Positions 48,616 to 60,104 of a DNA stretch of 64,000 bases are shown one piece after another. The stretch is taken from assembly GCA_964017045.1 (NCBI GenBank), contig OZ024809.1, positions 14,142,307 through 14,206,306 on the forward strand, in the 5' to 3' direction. Source of the DNA: Omphiscola glabra (taxonomy: Eukaryota; Mollusca; Gastropoda; Lymnaeidae). The notes under the pieces are model-generated. The model saw only the letters and a list, made by a program, of their open reading frames with translations, searched no databases and was not told where the DNA came from. Both the position numbers and the translations under genes were made by a program. How positions within the stretch are numbered: the first letter of the stretch is position 1; every line of letters begins with the position of its first letter.

Positions 48616-48990
48616 TAGGTGGAGGTTGTGGTGTTGGTGGTTGTAGATGTGGAGATGTTGGTGGTGGTGATGAATGTGGTGGTGGATGTGGTGTTAGTGG
48701 ATGTGGTGTTGGGGAAGTTGTGGGTTGGATGTGGTGGTGGGGAAGTGGTGGGGTGGATGTGGTGGTAGGGAATTTGGTGGGGTGAATGTGCTGGTGGTGG
48801 ATGTGGTGGAGTTTGGTGCTGTTGCTGTTGTTGGTGTATGTGGTGGTGGAGGTTGTGTAGGTGGTGGTGTTGGTGGTCGATGAGGTTGAGGTGTTGTTGG
48901 TGGTAGTGTTGGATATGGTGGTGTTTGAGATGTTGTTTTTGTTGGATGTGGTGATGTTGCATTTTGTGGTGGTGGTGGTGAATGTGGTGG
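48616..48990. repeat. GT-rich low-complexity block, right edge of the B satellite
   Basis: GGATGTGGTGGTG-type units match 13,441-13,790 of block A. Confidence 0.85.
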
Positions 48991-49095
48991 TGGTACCTCC
49001 GCCCATGCATCAGTCCATGCCGATTCGCTGTCTGTGCCGCTGGCTCATCCGTGCCGCTTCGCTGTCTGTGCCACTGGTTCATCTGTGCAGCACCT
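48990..49095. repeat. ~34 bp tandem repeat, block B copy
   Basis: Two to three units contain TTCGCTGTCTGTGCC and CTGGTTCATC. Four are present at 13,795-13,930. Confidence 0.8.
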
Positions 49096-50674
49096 ATTAG
49101 AATGGAAATAACAACTGATTATATGAATGTCTAATATTCCATCCAATTATCTACAATAATGGGCAAATAAAAATTGCCCCCAACATACCCCAACAATTTG
49201 ATTAAATTTGCAAAAAAGTCACCACATGGGTGTTTCCTCTCTCGATACCATTTTCAAGATTGTAGAAAGTTGTACCTGCCTACATTAACAAATCATTTTT
49301 AAATCTTACGTAATCTGGTTACTAAATAGCGATACTTCACTTACATATAATAGGATTATTGAGGCATTTGCTCTAAGCTTTAAAGCTACCTGACATGTGT
49401 ATTATAAAATATGAATAACAATTTGTTTTGTATTTATATCAGATTTATAATTCATATATCTTTAGTATGAATTTGTATTTTGAAATACTAAAAAAAATAA
49501 TACTTTGTTTTATTTTATTTTAAGGCCTCTGACTTCCTAATATCAATCATATTTGAAATTTGTAGGCTAAAGCACTTAGCAAAAGGAATACAGAATTGAA
49601 AGAAATCCCAAGCCTCTATTATAATATATTGTATATATATATTGTACTTTTTCATCAGGTTTTGGATTTTCTTCTGGGAGATATCAAATAAATTAAATAT
49701 TCATAGGGGCATGTGAGTTTACCCTTCAATATGTTTCTTATTATAGTTCATCTTTTACAAACAATTTGATATACATGACTCTATATTTTGGACAATATTG
49801 TTCATGTTGAGTCAAATATGACATATGGAAATTTGACGGCCATTTTGAATATAAATGAGGCCATTTTTGAGCGGAATTTACGAAATGACGTCTATTTGTA
49901 TAATGCTATGACTATTACTGATATATATGGTTTGTAATTGTTATCTTCATTTTTTTCTTAAATAACTTCAATTGACTGCTCTCTTTTAAAAATCTCTCTC
50001 AAATCTGTTCCCAGTTTTATTTTAGTTAGTTATACCAAATAATTCACAAAAATAAGATCATAACTTTCTTTAGAATCGACCAACAAACATAAATTTGGTA
50101 TCAATGAATTGCATTTTCAGACCAACGAAGCAAACTAACTCAAAAAGCAATAACTTCATTTTGAAAATTGTACCACTTACCTACATACACCACAGTGCTC
50201 CCATTTAAATTTATTTGCAATTTATGCTATTATTTTAATAAAGTATGACAAACAGTTTGTCTTAAAACTATACTCAATTTGATTATACCCCAAGATGAGT
50301 GTTTAAAAAAAGAATTGACTTACCAGGGAAACACAAATTGCCATGAAAACTCAACCAGACAGCTAAGAGAACTACCAGATAAACACAAACTGCCATGATA
50401 ACTCGACCAGTCAGCTAAGAGAAGAATCTCGATATGACTACAATTAACACACCTCAAGTCCACATTAGGGCTCTAAGCCGGGATTAAGAGGGGGGTGTTT
50501 GGTTGGGGTACAACTCTTGACTAACACACAACTTAGGCATGTTAATGTTTACGTTCTCAGTGCACACAATACAACAACATTAGCCCGGGGACCGAAGGGA
50601 GGGGGAGAGCTTAGTGGAAGAACACGTTTCCTTTGATTGAAATAAATGTAGCGTCTATTTTGTGAATCGTTATT
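49096..50674. other. Single-copy spacer, block B
   Basis: This is the counterpart of 13,931-15,548. A 52 bp segment containing TACCAG and GCCATGA-AACTC is tandemly duplicated at 50,321-50,424 but single in A. The 96 bp between two AGGCATGT copies in A (15,318-15,421) is missing here. No gene is seen. Confidence 0.6.
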
Positions 50675-51037
50675 GTACGGGGGAGAGGGGTGGAGGGTGG
50701 GGCACTTATTTTCTTTCTAATTCAGTACTTAATATGAATTATTTTGTATGTGCATTATGTTGACATTGTATTTTTCGCAAATTAATGATAGCAAGGTCAA
50801 TGACCGCTTGGCTCTTATAAACTTTAGCTACCCCACCTGCTGTGCTAGCTACCCGTTGATCACGTGCTATGCTAGCTACCTCACTAATCATATGCTGTAC
50901 CAACTATCCCACTGGTCATATGCTATACCAACTACCTCACTGATAATATGCTAAACTCACACAAAGCAAATTTTTCCACGCCACAAAAGTACATGTGTAC
51001 TAAAAAGAATAGCTTCTTCTTTTCGTCCAATAGCCCT
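50675..51037. other. Block B-specific 360 bp segment with a ~28 bp repeat
   Basis: Block A passes directly from GAATCGTTATTG to the 34 bp minisatellite, while B has about 360 extra bases. They include GC-rich GGGGGAGAGGGG and, at about 50,820-50,955, four to five degenerate units of CATATGCTATACCAACTACC. Whether this is an insertion in B or a loss in A is not decided. Confidence 0.65.
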
Positions 51038-51156
51038 GACATAGACTGCTGGTACGTTCATAAGTCAAGGCTTTTATCAAAGACGGAAATGGCAAACAAC
51101 TTTAAGGGGGAACACCCTCATTAAAAATTTAGACTTTGCAATGCACGGTCAACGTT

Positions 51157-51585
51157 CGGCTACATATTTCACCAGCATCCCATTCCTCCGTTACACTACA
51201 TATTTCACCAGCACCCCATTCCTCCATTACGCTACATATTTCACCAGCACCCCATTCCTCCGTTACACTACATATTTCACCAGCACCCCATTCCTCCGTT
51301 ACGCTACATATTTCACCAGCACCCCATTCCTCCATTACGCTACATATTTCACCAGCACCCCATTCTTCCGTTTCGCTACTTATTTAACCAGCACTTCACT
51401 CCCCCTTTAAGCTACATATTTCACCAGCACCCCATTCCTCCATTACGCTACATATTTCACCAGCACCCCATTCCTCCATTACGCTACATATTTCACCAGC
51501 ACCCCATTCTTCCGTTTCGCTGCTTAATTAACCAGCACTTCACTCCCCTTTTAAGCTACATATTTCACCAGCACCCCACTTCTGC
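51157..51585. repeat. 36 bp minisatellite, block B, about 12 copies
   Basis: The 36 bp unit with TACGCTACATATTTCACCAG is the same as at 15,877-16,560, with CCATTCCTCC as the local variant. A 108 bp stretch (with CTTAATTAACC or CTTATTTAACC) recurs, showing multi-unit amplification. Confidence 0.95.
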
Positions 51586-51589
51586 GTCC

Positions 51590-53083
51590 AAATAAAACTT
51601 TAGCTTTGACGACACAAATGTAAGTTGTAAGAATGTTTTTTCATTCGAACATATCCTCATTTTTTTTATAATACTTAAAGTTTATTGGCAAAACAATGTG
51701 TTGTGCTAGTTATTATCAAACCAACCATGTCTTAAAATTGTATAAAAGTTAAAAAAATTAAACCTTGTATAATATTATGTTTTTATCAACAATTTTTTTT
51801 TACATTCCTTTGCCATTAATTTTTAATATTTTATTCTCGTAATTTCATATAAATTTTGACACCTTGCCTTTCGTTATAGTCTAGTCTAGAATATGTCTCA
51901 TTAAATAGTGGAACAAGATATTTGCTTTGTCTTTAAAGGAAAATTTGTGACAATTAAACTGAAGTTTCGGCTAGATGCCTTAGTCTTCATGTATGTAAAC
52001 CAGGGGGTTAATATGAATATTAGTAGTAGAAAAATACAGTTAAAAATGTGTTATAACATATTTGACTATTCAATAGTGATATTGATGGTATAGCAAGTCA
52101 AGTTATCAAATACAGAAAATGAATTTTAGCATGAGTATAATTTTTTGTAAAGTTATATATTTTTTAAAACAATAAGATAGTTTCGGAAGCTTGGTGTAAT
52201 GCTGATGTGGTCAAACATTGTGTCACATCAAATTTTTGGATCTATGTTCAGTCCCAGCTAAGCCATTTTTTCCCAAAGAGCATTTTCTCTTTTCCTAGAG
52301 ATTTCGCCCGGGTGACGTGGGCTGGTGCCATTGATTATTGCTCCCTTACTACGCCAGCTTCATATAAAATTGGCGAATGTGTCCACTGCTTTATTTTCAA
52401 TAAAGCACTGTATATAAATATGTAAACTACAGTCAAGTCCTTTGGGACGTTTACTTGTTTAGACCTGCGATTAGTTATTGTATACATTATAGAGAATGTT
52501 TATTTATTTATTATAACGATACGGTTTTGTACAATTTTGAAATTGTGAAGTACCCAGCTATTCTGGAACGATATTTTACTGTTTTGGAAGTTCCATGGTA
52601 ACAAGACGGCGGTACTATTTGATATTTGCAGATTTGAGAGGGTTGGTAGGTAAATCGTCATACTTTTGCTTAACTTTAATTTTATTTGTAAGGTTTAGCG
52701 TCCCTTATGATAGAACACTAAAACAATCCATGATTGTTACATTTCCCTCGAACATATTTGACTTAATTTAAATTGTACGAGATGATTTGGTTTCTGATTT
52801 CTCTCCCATCCCCCCTATTTGTGTGTGTGTTTTCTTCCTTTTATAAATTAATTTAATTTAGAATACTGCATAGTTAAGCATTCTGGTAACAATTTAAGGA
52901 AATTCATGCCCACATGTACCTTTGATTTTCTTCCGTTTGTAAGGATCAGAAAAATATTATTTTAATATATTTTTAAACTTTCATTGTTTATATTTATAGT
53001 TTAATTTTTTTAAAGAAATGGTTAATGAAAAAAGAAATCCACAACAATAATCCGGGTTGCCGATGTCCACTGGAGCTTAATTA
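51590..53083. other. Single-copy spacer, block B, with empty LINE and LTR sites
   Basis: The sequence matches block A on both sides of its two insertions. The unoccupied LINE site is TTTCAA at 52,395-52,400, and the unoccupied LTR site is GTTAC at 52,736-52,740. No coding potential is seen. Confidence 0.75.
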
Positions 53084-53115
53084 GAAAGTTACAGTGCGAA
53101 ATGTCAGGAAGTTAA
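53084..53115. other. Single unit corresponding to the 36 bp minisatellite of block A
   Basis: GAAAGTTACAGTGCG and AAATGTCAGGAAGTTAATAA occur once here, between the flanks that bound the ~39-copy array at 21,157-22,552. Confidence 0.9.
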
Positions 53116-53469
53116 TAATAATTGTAAGAGCAAAAATGCGATATTTAAACGTCCAAATGTGTATTGTATTGATTCATCCATTGATAAGTTATGTACTGCG
53201 GGATATTTGGTGGTTTTGGGGAAAGGGGTGGGGGTGATTTTGGAGATTATGCTTATGGCTACTGAATGTCTGCCGAAACTATGTACATTTAATAACTATC
53301 CTGAAATATTAAAGCTAAAATAAAGCTGACTGTCAATTACTCTGTTATATCTCTAATTAAGCTAACTGTCACCTACTCTGTTTATATTTAATAAAGCTTT
53401 AATAAATCTAATAAAGCTATCCTACTCTGCTCTAATTCTAATAAAGCTAACTGTCACCAACTTTTTGTA

Positions 53470-53620
53470 TTTGTTCATTCTGCCTTTATTTGGTTTGTGA
53501 GAGGTCTACCATCAGAGTTAACGTGTTCCTCCATTATACCTTGATTTAGTGTGTGAGAGGTCCACCATCGCAGTGAACGTGTTCCTCCATTCTACCTTGA
53601 TTTGATGTATGAAAGGTCTA
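53470..53620. repeat. ~63 bp repeat ending block B
   Basis: Two to three units carry TTCCTCCATTCTACCTTGAT, as at 22,845-23,080. An A-run follows, and similarity to block A stops. Confidence 0.75.
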
Positions 53621-53689
53621 CCAAAAAAAAAAAAAAAAATGAACTCATTAGCAACCTTTAATTTATCCCCCCCCCCCAAAAAAAAAAAT

Positions 53690-53785
53690 CGACTAAACTA
53701 CCGTTCTATCAAATTTCCGTTCGACCAAACTTCCATTCGATCAAATTTCCGTTCTACCAAACTTCCGTTCGATCAAATTTCCGGT
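53690..53785. repeat. ~17 bp repeat (CCGTTCGATCAAATTT)
   Basis: Five to six units alternate between TTCCGTTCGATCAAAT and TTCCGTTCGACCAAAC. A C-run followed by an A-run precedes them. Confidence 0.8.
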
Positions 53786-54890
53786 AACCGGTTGCGCACA
53801 TGTAAATTCCAGGTGAGGTGGTGTATAGGCCTGCAAAGGGCTTTGTCAATCTCAAAATAATCTGATTGTTGCTTGACCTAAAACTCATGACTATCAATAT
53901 CTATTACAGAACAAGGTAATTGCACGCTACTGGTACCTCTATCGCTCACCCTAACCTGAACCCTAAATATATCCCAAACAAAGGGCAGTGACTCCCAATG
54001 AGGGACCACAGATAGCAATTAGCCCAGAACAATATATATTTTTAACTTCGCTGCCAGTGACACTGATTCATTTTCAGCGTTTGAGATTTTAAAAAAAAAA
54101 AAATTATTAACAAATTCCATTACTTTTCCAACCACTTTTATTATATGCTAATCTTCATAATTCAAATACCTTTTCGAAGCAAGGTATTAAGTATTAAATA
54201 CTGTTCATTACACATCTAAATGTATAGGTGGTTAGCATCAGAATATTAGACATTAAAGATATTGGGCCTATTTAATTTAAAGATTTATAAGATTTCTTAA
54301 ATCCCATTTGAACTGAATCCAAATGAGTGTCGTCAAGGCGGCACCGCTGCTTTACACATTTTAATATACCGAATCACTCCATGCCAAAGAATTTTTCAAC
54401 ACCATCCTTCACCTTTATCCCCTTGAACTTGGGAATCAATTTTAAGTTCTTCAAGTTGTTGACAATATATTTTGTCATACATTTAATTTGAATTGCACAT
54501 TTTCATTTTGAAATATTCATCAAAAACTTAAACAATGAATGCCTTAAAGCTTTTACAAAAACTGCCTATATTCCGACGGTGCTGGGCTTCAACAGGGTAA
54601 CCGTTCAGAGTTCAGTTATTTAAAATTAAATTTAAAATTATTGGTAATTATTTTATATTGTTAATTATTGTTAAAAATTTAATTTTAACTTAAAATTAAA
54701 ATATACTGGTCTATTATCTATAAATGTAGGCCTACTAGTACTGGTGCTGTGTTTTATTTCCAGAGGCACTATCACTAATGAAGCATAATTTATATAAAAG
54801 TAGGCTATTAAAAGTAAAGGCAAAGGGGATAGACTGTCAGTTTACTAGGACTAGAATTAAAAATATTAAATTTACTAAACACAATCTTCG
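53786..54890. other. AT-rich intergenic sequence, nothing recognised
   Basis: No repeat array, inverted ends or credible frame is visible. The sequence is typical of introns or intergenic DNA upstream of the isomerase gene, and any 5' exon of that gene could lie here unseen. Confidence 0.4.
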
Positions 54891-54898
54891 ATCTAGTG

Positions 54899-55314
54899 CA
54901 GGGGTCACCCAAACTGCAGGCTGGATCTGGCCCATGAGGCCAGTTCATCCGACCCGCTGACGGTACTTGAACTTGCTTGATAAAACATTTGGAAAATGAG
55001 AATGAGACTTTTTGATACAGATACAATTTAAATTAAATTTCACACTTGTGCGCAGTAAGTCTGATGTAACTATCTTTTTGCTAACATCCCCTTCTTTGCT
55101 AACTTTTTTAGTAAATAAATATGTGGGTTGTCTTTGCATTTTTGCATTGCAAGCCACTTAGCCATGACATGGAATACAAAACTTAGGTTTTCATCTTTTT
55201 CCCATGCAGAGCTTTCATTCTGGCTTGCAAGTATTGTACAGAATGATTATCCGGCCCGCGCTCATCATTTTTTTAAGTTACTTGTCCGCAGTGAAAAAAG
55301 TTTGGTGACCCCTG
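54899..55314. mobile_element. hAT element relic or MITE, 416 bp, with 8 bp target duplication
   Basis: The ends CAGGGGTCACCCAAACTG and AGTTTGGTGACCCCTG are inverted repeats of about 15 bp. The 8 bp ATCTAGTG is present on both sides (54,891-54,898 and 55,315-55,322). The body contains TGGATCTGGCCC and ATCCGGCCCGCG near the ends. Minus-strand frames of about 70 codons in the body might be remnants of a transposase C-terminus, but I see no diagnostic motif. Confidence 0.88.
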
Positions 55315-55322
55315 ATCTAGTG

Positions 55323-56013
55323 ACACTAGTGACAATCTCATTCATGTTTGAATTTATCTAAGTCTAAGCTACTAAGCAACCAATAAAAAAGCACATCACC
55401 TGTTATTTGTCATTGGCAAATATTCATTTATTATATCTTTTTAATTTAGGCTTATGCATAGATGATAGATTTAGATGTTTTCTCTCATAGAGAGGCATCA
55501 TGTGTACTCTGCTACCCCTGCGCCAGTATGTAGGGAACCACAAAAATTTAAGGGGTGTAAATTGTAAAGTTGTGTGTGAAAAAATTTAAACTATCAACTT
55601 TGCCTGCAGTTTTTTTGCAGGGGCACAAAACCGAAAACTTGCTTGGAGCCGCCAAAAGTCTTGTGACGGCTCTGCTTTCTTATCCTATACAATAATGTAT
55701 AGATCTGACTAGATGAATTGTCCTGATAGCATGGTAAAATTTATGGACCTTATTTTATTTCATAAGGAACACTCAGTCCCTTTAATATGACCACTGTTGA
55801 TTGATGTTTCTAAAAATTTTGCTGAGAACAAATACTTGGTTCCTAATTGAAAATGTGATTTTTGCTATGAGGCATCATCATTCTAAATCATTGTCTAAAG
55901 TGTTTACATAGGCCGCAGGATTGTGATTGTTAAAGCATAATATATTAGCAGTTGCTGAGCGATGTAACGTGTAGACATAGGCCCCTAAAAACACATTTTC
56001 TCTTTCTCTCTAG
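55323..56013. other. Sequence upstream of the first visible isomerase exon
   Basis: No gene is recognised. The last 15 bases before 56,014 form a pyrimidine-rich tract ending in TAG, a good splice acceptor. This is therefore an intron, and a further 5' exon lies upstream. Confidence 0.5.
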
Positions 56014-58554
56014 GTATGTCATGCATGCCCAAATGAGACACAGGCACCACAATCACAACCATCATAATCTTGGACTTTCTTTACAATATGAAGAAGATGT
56101 AGCAGTTATCCATCTGAATAGTGGATCAGATAATCGCATCAACCATAATTTCCTTAAAGATTTTAACTCTTTACTGGATTCTGTTATTGGGTAATACTTT
56201 TTTTACTAATATTTCAGGTAAACTATAACAATTATTTTACATTATTCATGTATAACAACAAAGTTTTGGAAAGTATGTACATTTTTTGTAAAGAAAAAAA
56301 AAATTGACAATTTTAATCGTATTTAATGTATTTGGAACAATGTATGTATTTATGCCAGTCATAAAGATATATGTAAATTATCTTTTATTATCATTACATA
56401 GCAATTCTTCCTGTAAAGGTCTGGTTACAACAGGAGAGGGCAAATATTACAGCAATGGCCTTGACCTTGAATGGATGGAAACAGTATCTGGTCAAGAGCT
56501 CATAGAATTTATGCATGATTTGCAAAGGCTTTACCTTAAAATTCTTCTATTTCCCTTACCAACTCTTGCTGTTCTCAATGGTAATTGATGGTAGTTGATT
56601 ACAAATATAAATTATCAGGCAAATATACTGTGAATCTTAGAAACAAAATGTTGATTTTGATCTCAGAATTTTAAAAACTATCCAGCATCAACCATTTAAC
56701 AAAAGATTCATGTGCAGAATTAAGTAGACTGGGCTTTGAGTTTGATGAACTCATATTAAATTTTTAAAATTTATTTTTGTATATTATCATTGCAGTTAAG
56801 ATTCAGAAAATATGTGAATTAGCTTCCTTTTTAACTTTAACACTTTGGAAGGAAAAAAATGTGGGTTTCACCACATTTACAGTTTTCAAGCTTTAAAAAA
56901 TTTTAAAAAGTAGTCTCATTAAACCAGACAGATGTTAATATAAGTTGTTGAAAACTTCTATTTCCCTCCGATAGGTCATACCTACGCTGGTGGAGCTATT
57001 TTGGCTTTTGCTCATGATCTACGCACAATGAATTCGGATAAGGGATGGCTGTGTTTCAGCGAGGTGCATCTCAACAAAAGAGTCAGCCCGTTTATAAAGG
57101 AGTATTTAAAGTGAGTGATTCCTAGAAAAGGTTTTTCTAAGTGTAACAAGCACTTCCTAAGAATCCATGCAGAGAGGATATTTTATTTAAAGTGAGTGAT
57201 TCCTAGAAAAGGTTTTTCTAAGTGTAACAAGCACTTCCTAAGAATCCATGCAGAGAGGATATTTTATTTAAAGTGAGTGATTCCTAGAAAAGGTTTTTCC
57301 AAGTGTGACAAGCATTTCTTAACAATCCATGCAGAGAGGATATTTTAAAATTAGCCGTAGTTTTAAAAAGAAATCAATCATTTGTTCCTAGGTGCCTGCT
57401 CTTTGTCAATCTTTTAACTGCAGTTAATATGCTGCAGTGGCTTAAAATTAATCTATTAACTCATTCCCTCCATCAGTGCTACTTCTGTACTTAATTTATT
57501 TTCCTGAGAAAAGGGAAGTAACTCGGTTTTGAAATTGATTTACATTTTAAAAATATTTTTTAAGCTGCTAAATATTAATAAATGTTAATGAATTAAGGAC
57601 AAATGCATCAAAGAATGAATAAGGTTTAATAAAAATATAACATTAGCGGCGAAAAAATAATGAACAATGGCCAAAAAAAATTGATTTTTGGCACCTCTGT
57701 CGAATACATGCAAGATATAGACGCGTCATACTAAAGCACACATAGTTTAAAAGTGAAACAAGATAAAAACATCCGGTTTCTAAATTGAAATCACGCAGAA
57801 TCACGCCATCGCCGGAAGTCTCGATGGATGCGAGATTTCATTGCTATTTTTAACTAAAAACGAGAGAGGTGTGTCGCTATGCGCCGGGACGCATTTGGAC
57901 GCATCCGTCGGAACCCCCAAAGGACGCATTTAGTCGCATCCATCGGGAATGAGTTAAAAATAAAACCTCCCCTCAATAAACTGGGGGGCTATTTTTTGGT
58001 AAATCCCAGTTTTTAATATACATTTTTTAAATTGGGGTAATACTAATACTTTTGTAAATTGAGCTGCTTCCTGGGATTTTTATTCATGCCAGTAGTGTCT
58101 TTTCTAAGTGTCAATCTAAAACTACTTTAGCAACTCAAGTTTATGAAGTGCTGCATATAATATTGTTTCTATGTTGAATTTATTTCTATAAATATTATAT
58201 TTCTGTTTGAGTTGACTTAAACAGTTTGTAAATGATCACAACAGAATCAAATTAGGAGGTGGAAAGAATGTGTCAGATGCCCTTGTGTTGGGCCGCAGGT
58301 ATTCCTCAGACGATGCTCACAGAAACCACCTCGTTCATGCTGCCCATCCAAGTCAGTCGCTGTTGGATTTCTCCCTGCAGGTGCTGCAGTCCTTCTGCGG
58401 TAAGGACGGCTACACCCGACAGGGCTTGCTCAACATGAAGAAGGACATTTACAAGCTGCCCATCGAAGCCTTTGAAAGAGATGTGAAAGACAAGCTTCCC
58501 TACATGGCCATACAGTTTATGACAGAATCTCAACTGTCCAATATTGGGGCGTGA
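56014..58554 (+). CDS. Enoyl-CoA delta isomerase-like protein (crotonase family), four visible exons
   Basis: Exons are 56,014-56,190, 56,402-56,580, 56,975-57,110 and 58,245-58,554, all with GT-AG introns and matching phases (2, 1, 2). From the ATG at 56,021 they join in frame to 264 codons. Residues 21-190 are crotonase-like. GEGKYYSNGLDL (68-79) and LNGHTYAGG (115-123) supply the oxyanion hole, and Glu146 in CFSEV sits where isomerases carry a catalytic acid. The pattern HDLRTMNSDKGWLCFSEV is closest in my memory to eukaryotic delta-3,delta-2-enoyl-CoA isomerases. These shift double bonds during beta-oxidation of unsaturated fatty acids in mitochondria or peroxisomes. The length fits the family. 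The N-terminus has an unusual histidine/asparagine-rich stretch (residues 7-16). The C-terminus NIGA is not a peroxisomal SKL-type signal and no mitochondrial presequence is visible, so an upstream exon may add one. Enoyl-CoA hydratase activity is a less likely alternative. Confidence 0.9.
57103..57345 (+). repeat. 81 bp triplication spanning the exon 3 splice donor
   Basis: TATTTAAAGTGAGTGATTCC starts at 57,103, 57,184 and 57,265. Copies one and two appear identical, and copy three differs at about five positions. Each copy carries the last bases of exon 3 and a full donor (GT at 57,111, 57,192 and 57,273). Use of the second or third donor would extend the exon through AAG TGA and end translation at once. 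The first donor keeps the frame with exon 4. Confidence 0.95.
57460..57953. mobile_element. piggyBac-like MITE in intron 3, TTAA-flanked
   Basis: TTAA flanks the element at 57,456-57,459 and 57,954-57,957. The ends CTCATTCCCTCCATCAG and CATCCATCGGGAATGAG are inverted copies, with CTCATTCCC perfect. TTAA target duplication and short inverted ends are typical of piggyBac derivatives. The 494 bp body is non-coding. The right subterminal region repeats GGACGCAT motifs. Confidence 0.8.
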
Positions 58555-59135
58555 GGAGCTGTTTTATTATTTTTTCATTAATTCACTTGTATAAACGGAT
58601 TTACTGTTACATGTAAAGGCAAGATATGTAAAAAGTGTCAGGACTAGAAAAGTTTTAGTGGCTCCTTGTATGCTGTAACTACTATGTGTTGTTCTCACAT
58701 TGTGTCTTTGTAGACCCCAGGACAGTTAAGCCCGTAAATGAAGATAGTTATTTTCCATCATTATTTGTATGTAATGTATGTTATCCAGGTCAAGTACCAC
58801 AGGAATGTATCATAGCTCCATTTTACTTAAGAGTTTAAATTCCAGTTGGTGCCTGAAGTATTTCAACATCCTCTACTGTGGGAAGTGTTCATCATCTAAA
58901 ATGGAAATTATTATTATAAAAAAACCCACGATACTTGTATATTTGATAGTTCCACTGTTGAAAGTTGACCATGACAATTCTCAACACCAGCCTGTAGCCC
59001 CGCGCCGGGGCTGAATCTGTGAGTGCGCAGATGGCTGATCAGGCCAGTTCTGGCAAGAAAAGTTCTGGTGCAGAAGGTGCAGGGTATGGATGAGACAACT
59101 CTAGGTACAGAGTTAACTCTGGCTTTTCAGGCTTG

Positions 59136-59192
<57 letters not shown>

Positions 59193-59478
59193 TGTGTGCA
59201 GCAGCTGTTCTGTCAGCCTTACGTTGCATTGAGCCCTTGTGTATGGAAGAGGGCATAGTGCCTAATTCTTTGAGAAATTTTCCCACATGTCCGGATCAAT
59301 GTGAAATGTTTTCAAAGATTCTTTAAGTGTCATGTTTTAAAGACAACACTTTTTATTTATGTGTTAAACTTCATAATGGCCTCAACAGTTCCCATAAAAT
59401 AATCTTGTTGTGATTTACAAAAAAACAAAGGTTTTTATATTATACTTTAAAGCTTGCTACATAGCTGTTTCCAATAAA
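58555..59478 (+). other. Probable 3' UTR of the isomerase-like gene
   Basis: The first AATAAA after the stop that I can find is at 59,473-59,478, with further ones near 59,694 and 59,772. A GC-rich patch at 58,995-59,110 (GCCCCGCGCCGGGGC) followed by a T tract looks like a small insertion, possibly a SINE with an oligo-T end. No polymerase III boxes are clear enough to call it. Confidence 0.4.
59139..59191. repeat. Poly-T tract, about 52 bp
   Basis: An uninterrupted run of T is followed by GTGTGTG. The length may be affected by assembly or polymerase slippage. Confidence 0.95.
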
Positions 59479-60100
59479 ATTCATTTGTTTTTTGTTAGCA
59501 ATCGTTGATGTTATTACACATCATAACTTTGTGAGAACTTTTGATTTTTATTTTAATAACGCTATTGCGCAAACACATTATGTAAAACTACATTGTATAT
59601 CTATGGTGGGCAATGCACTCTTGCTTGTGACTCTTTGTCCTGTTAACTGCATCTTCATTTGGACAAGCTAATTTGATTATTCCTGCTATATTGTTAATAA
59701 ATATTCCATCATTTCTTGTTTAACTTATACTTATATTTTACTACTTAATGCCTTAATATTAAATGAGGTAAATAAAAATTGAATGTATATATTATTGCAT
59801 CCATATAAAATATGTGGCTCGCTTAAAATATACGAGATATGGGCAAATGGTTCCCGATGGCATAGCGTTTGCTTGCCCGTGTTATAGTTACAGTACAGCA
59901 TTAATTATGAGACTATGCCTATAGAAATAAACAATTTTTGAAATAGATTTGGTTTGTAACAAATTTTTTTCAATTTTTTGTAAAAACATATTTCCTTTTA
60001 TGCTTCTTAAAAGAAGGTAATTTTAGCAGGGTTCTGCAATCTTTTTTGAGTGAAGAACCATTTTTATACATTTTGTCTCTAAGAAATTATTTTAGGATCT
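59479..60100. other. AT-rich intergenic sequence, nothing recognised
   Basis: Two further AATAAA hexamers are present, but no gene, array or inverted ends are supported. A TIR-like GCAGGGTTCTGCAATC near 60,027 may be a fragment of the neighbouring hAT-like element. Confidence 0.4.
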
Positions 60101-60104
60101 ACAT

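Larger units (their letters stand above)
33270..53620 (+). repeat. Segmental duplication, block B
   Basis: This is the second copy of the segment at 1-23,080, in the same orientation. It lacks the LINE, the solo LTR and the SINE found in block A. It carries single copies of two minisatellites expanded there and has its own amplified ~181 bp satellite. It also has about 360 bp (50,675-51,037) with no counterpart in A. Confidence 0.9.
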
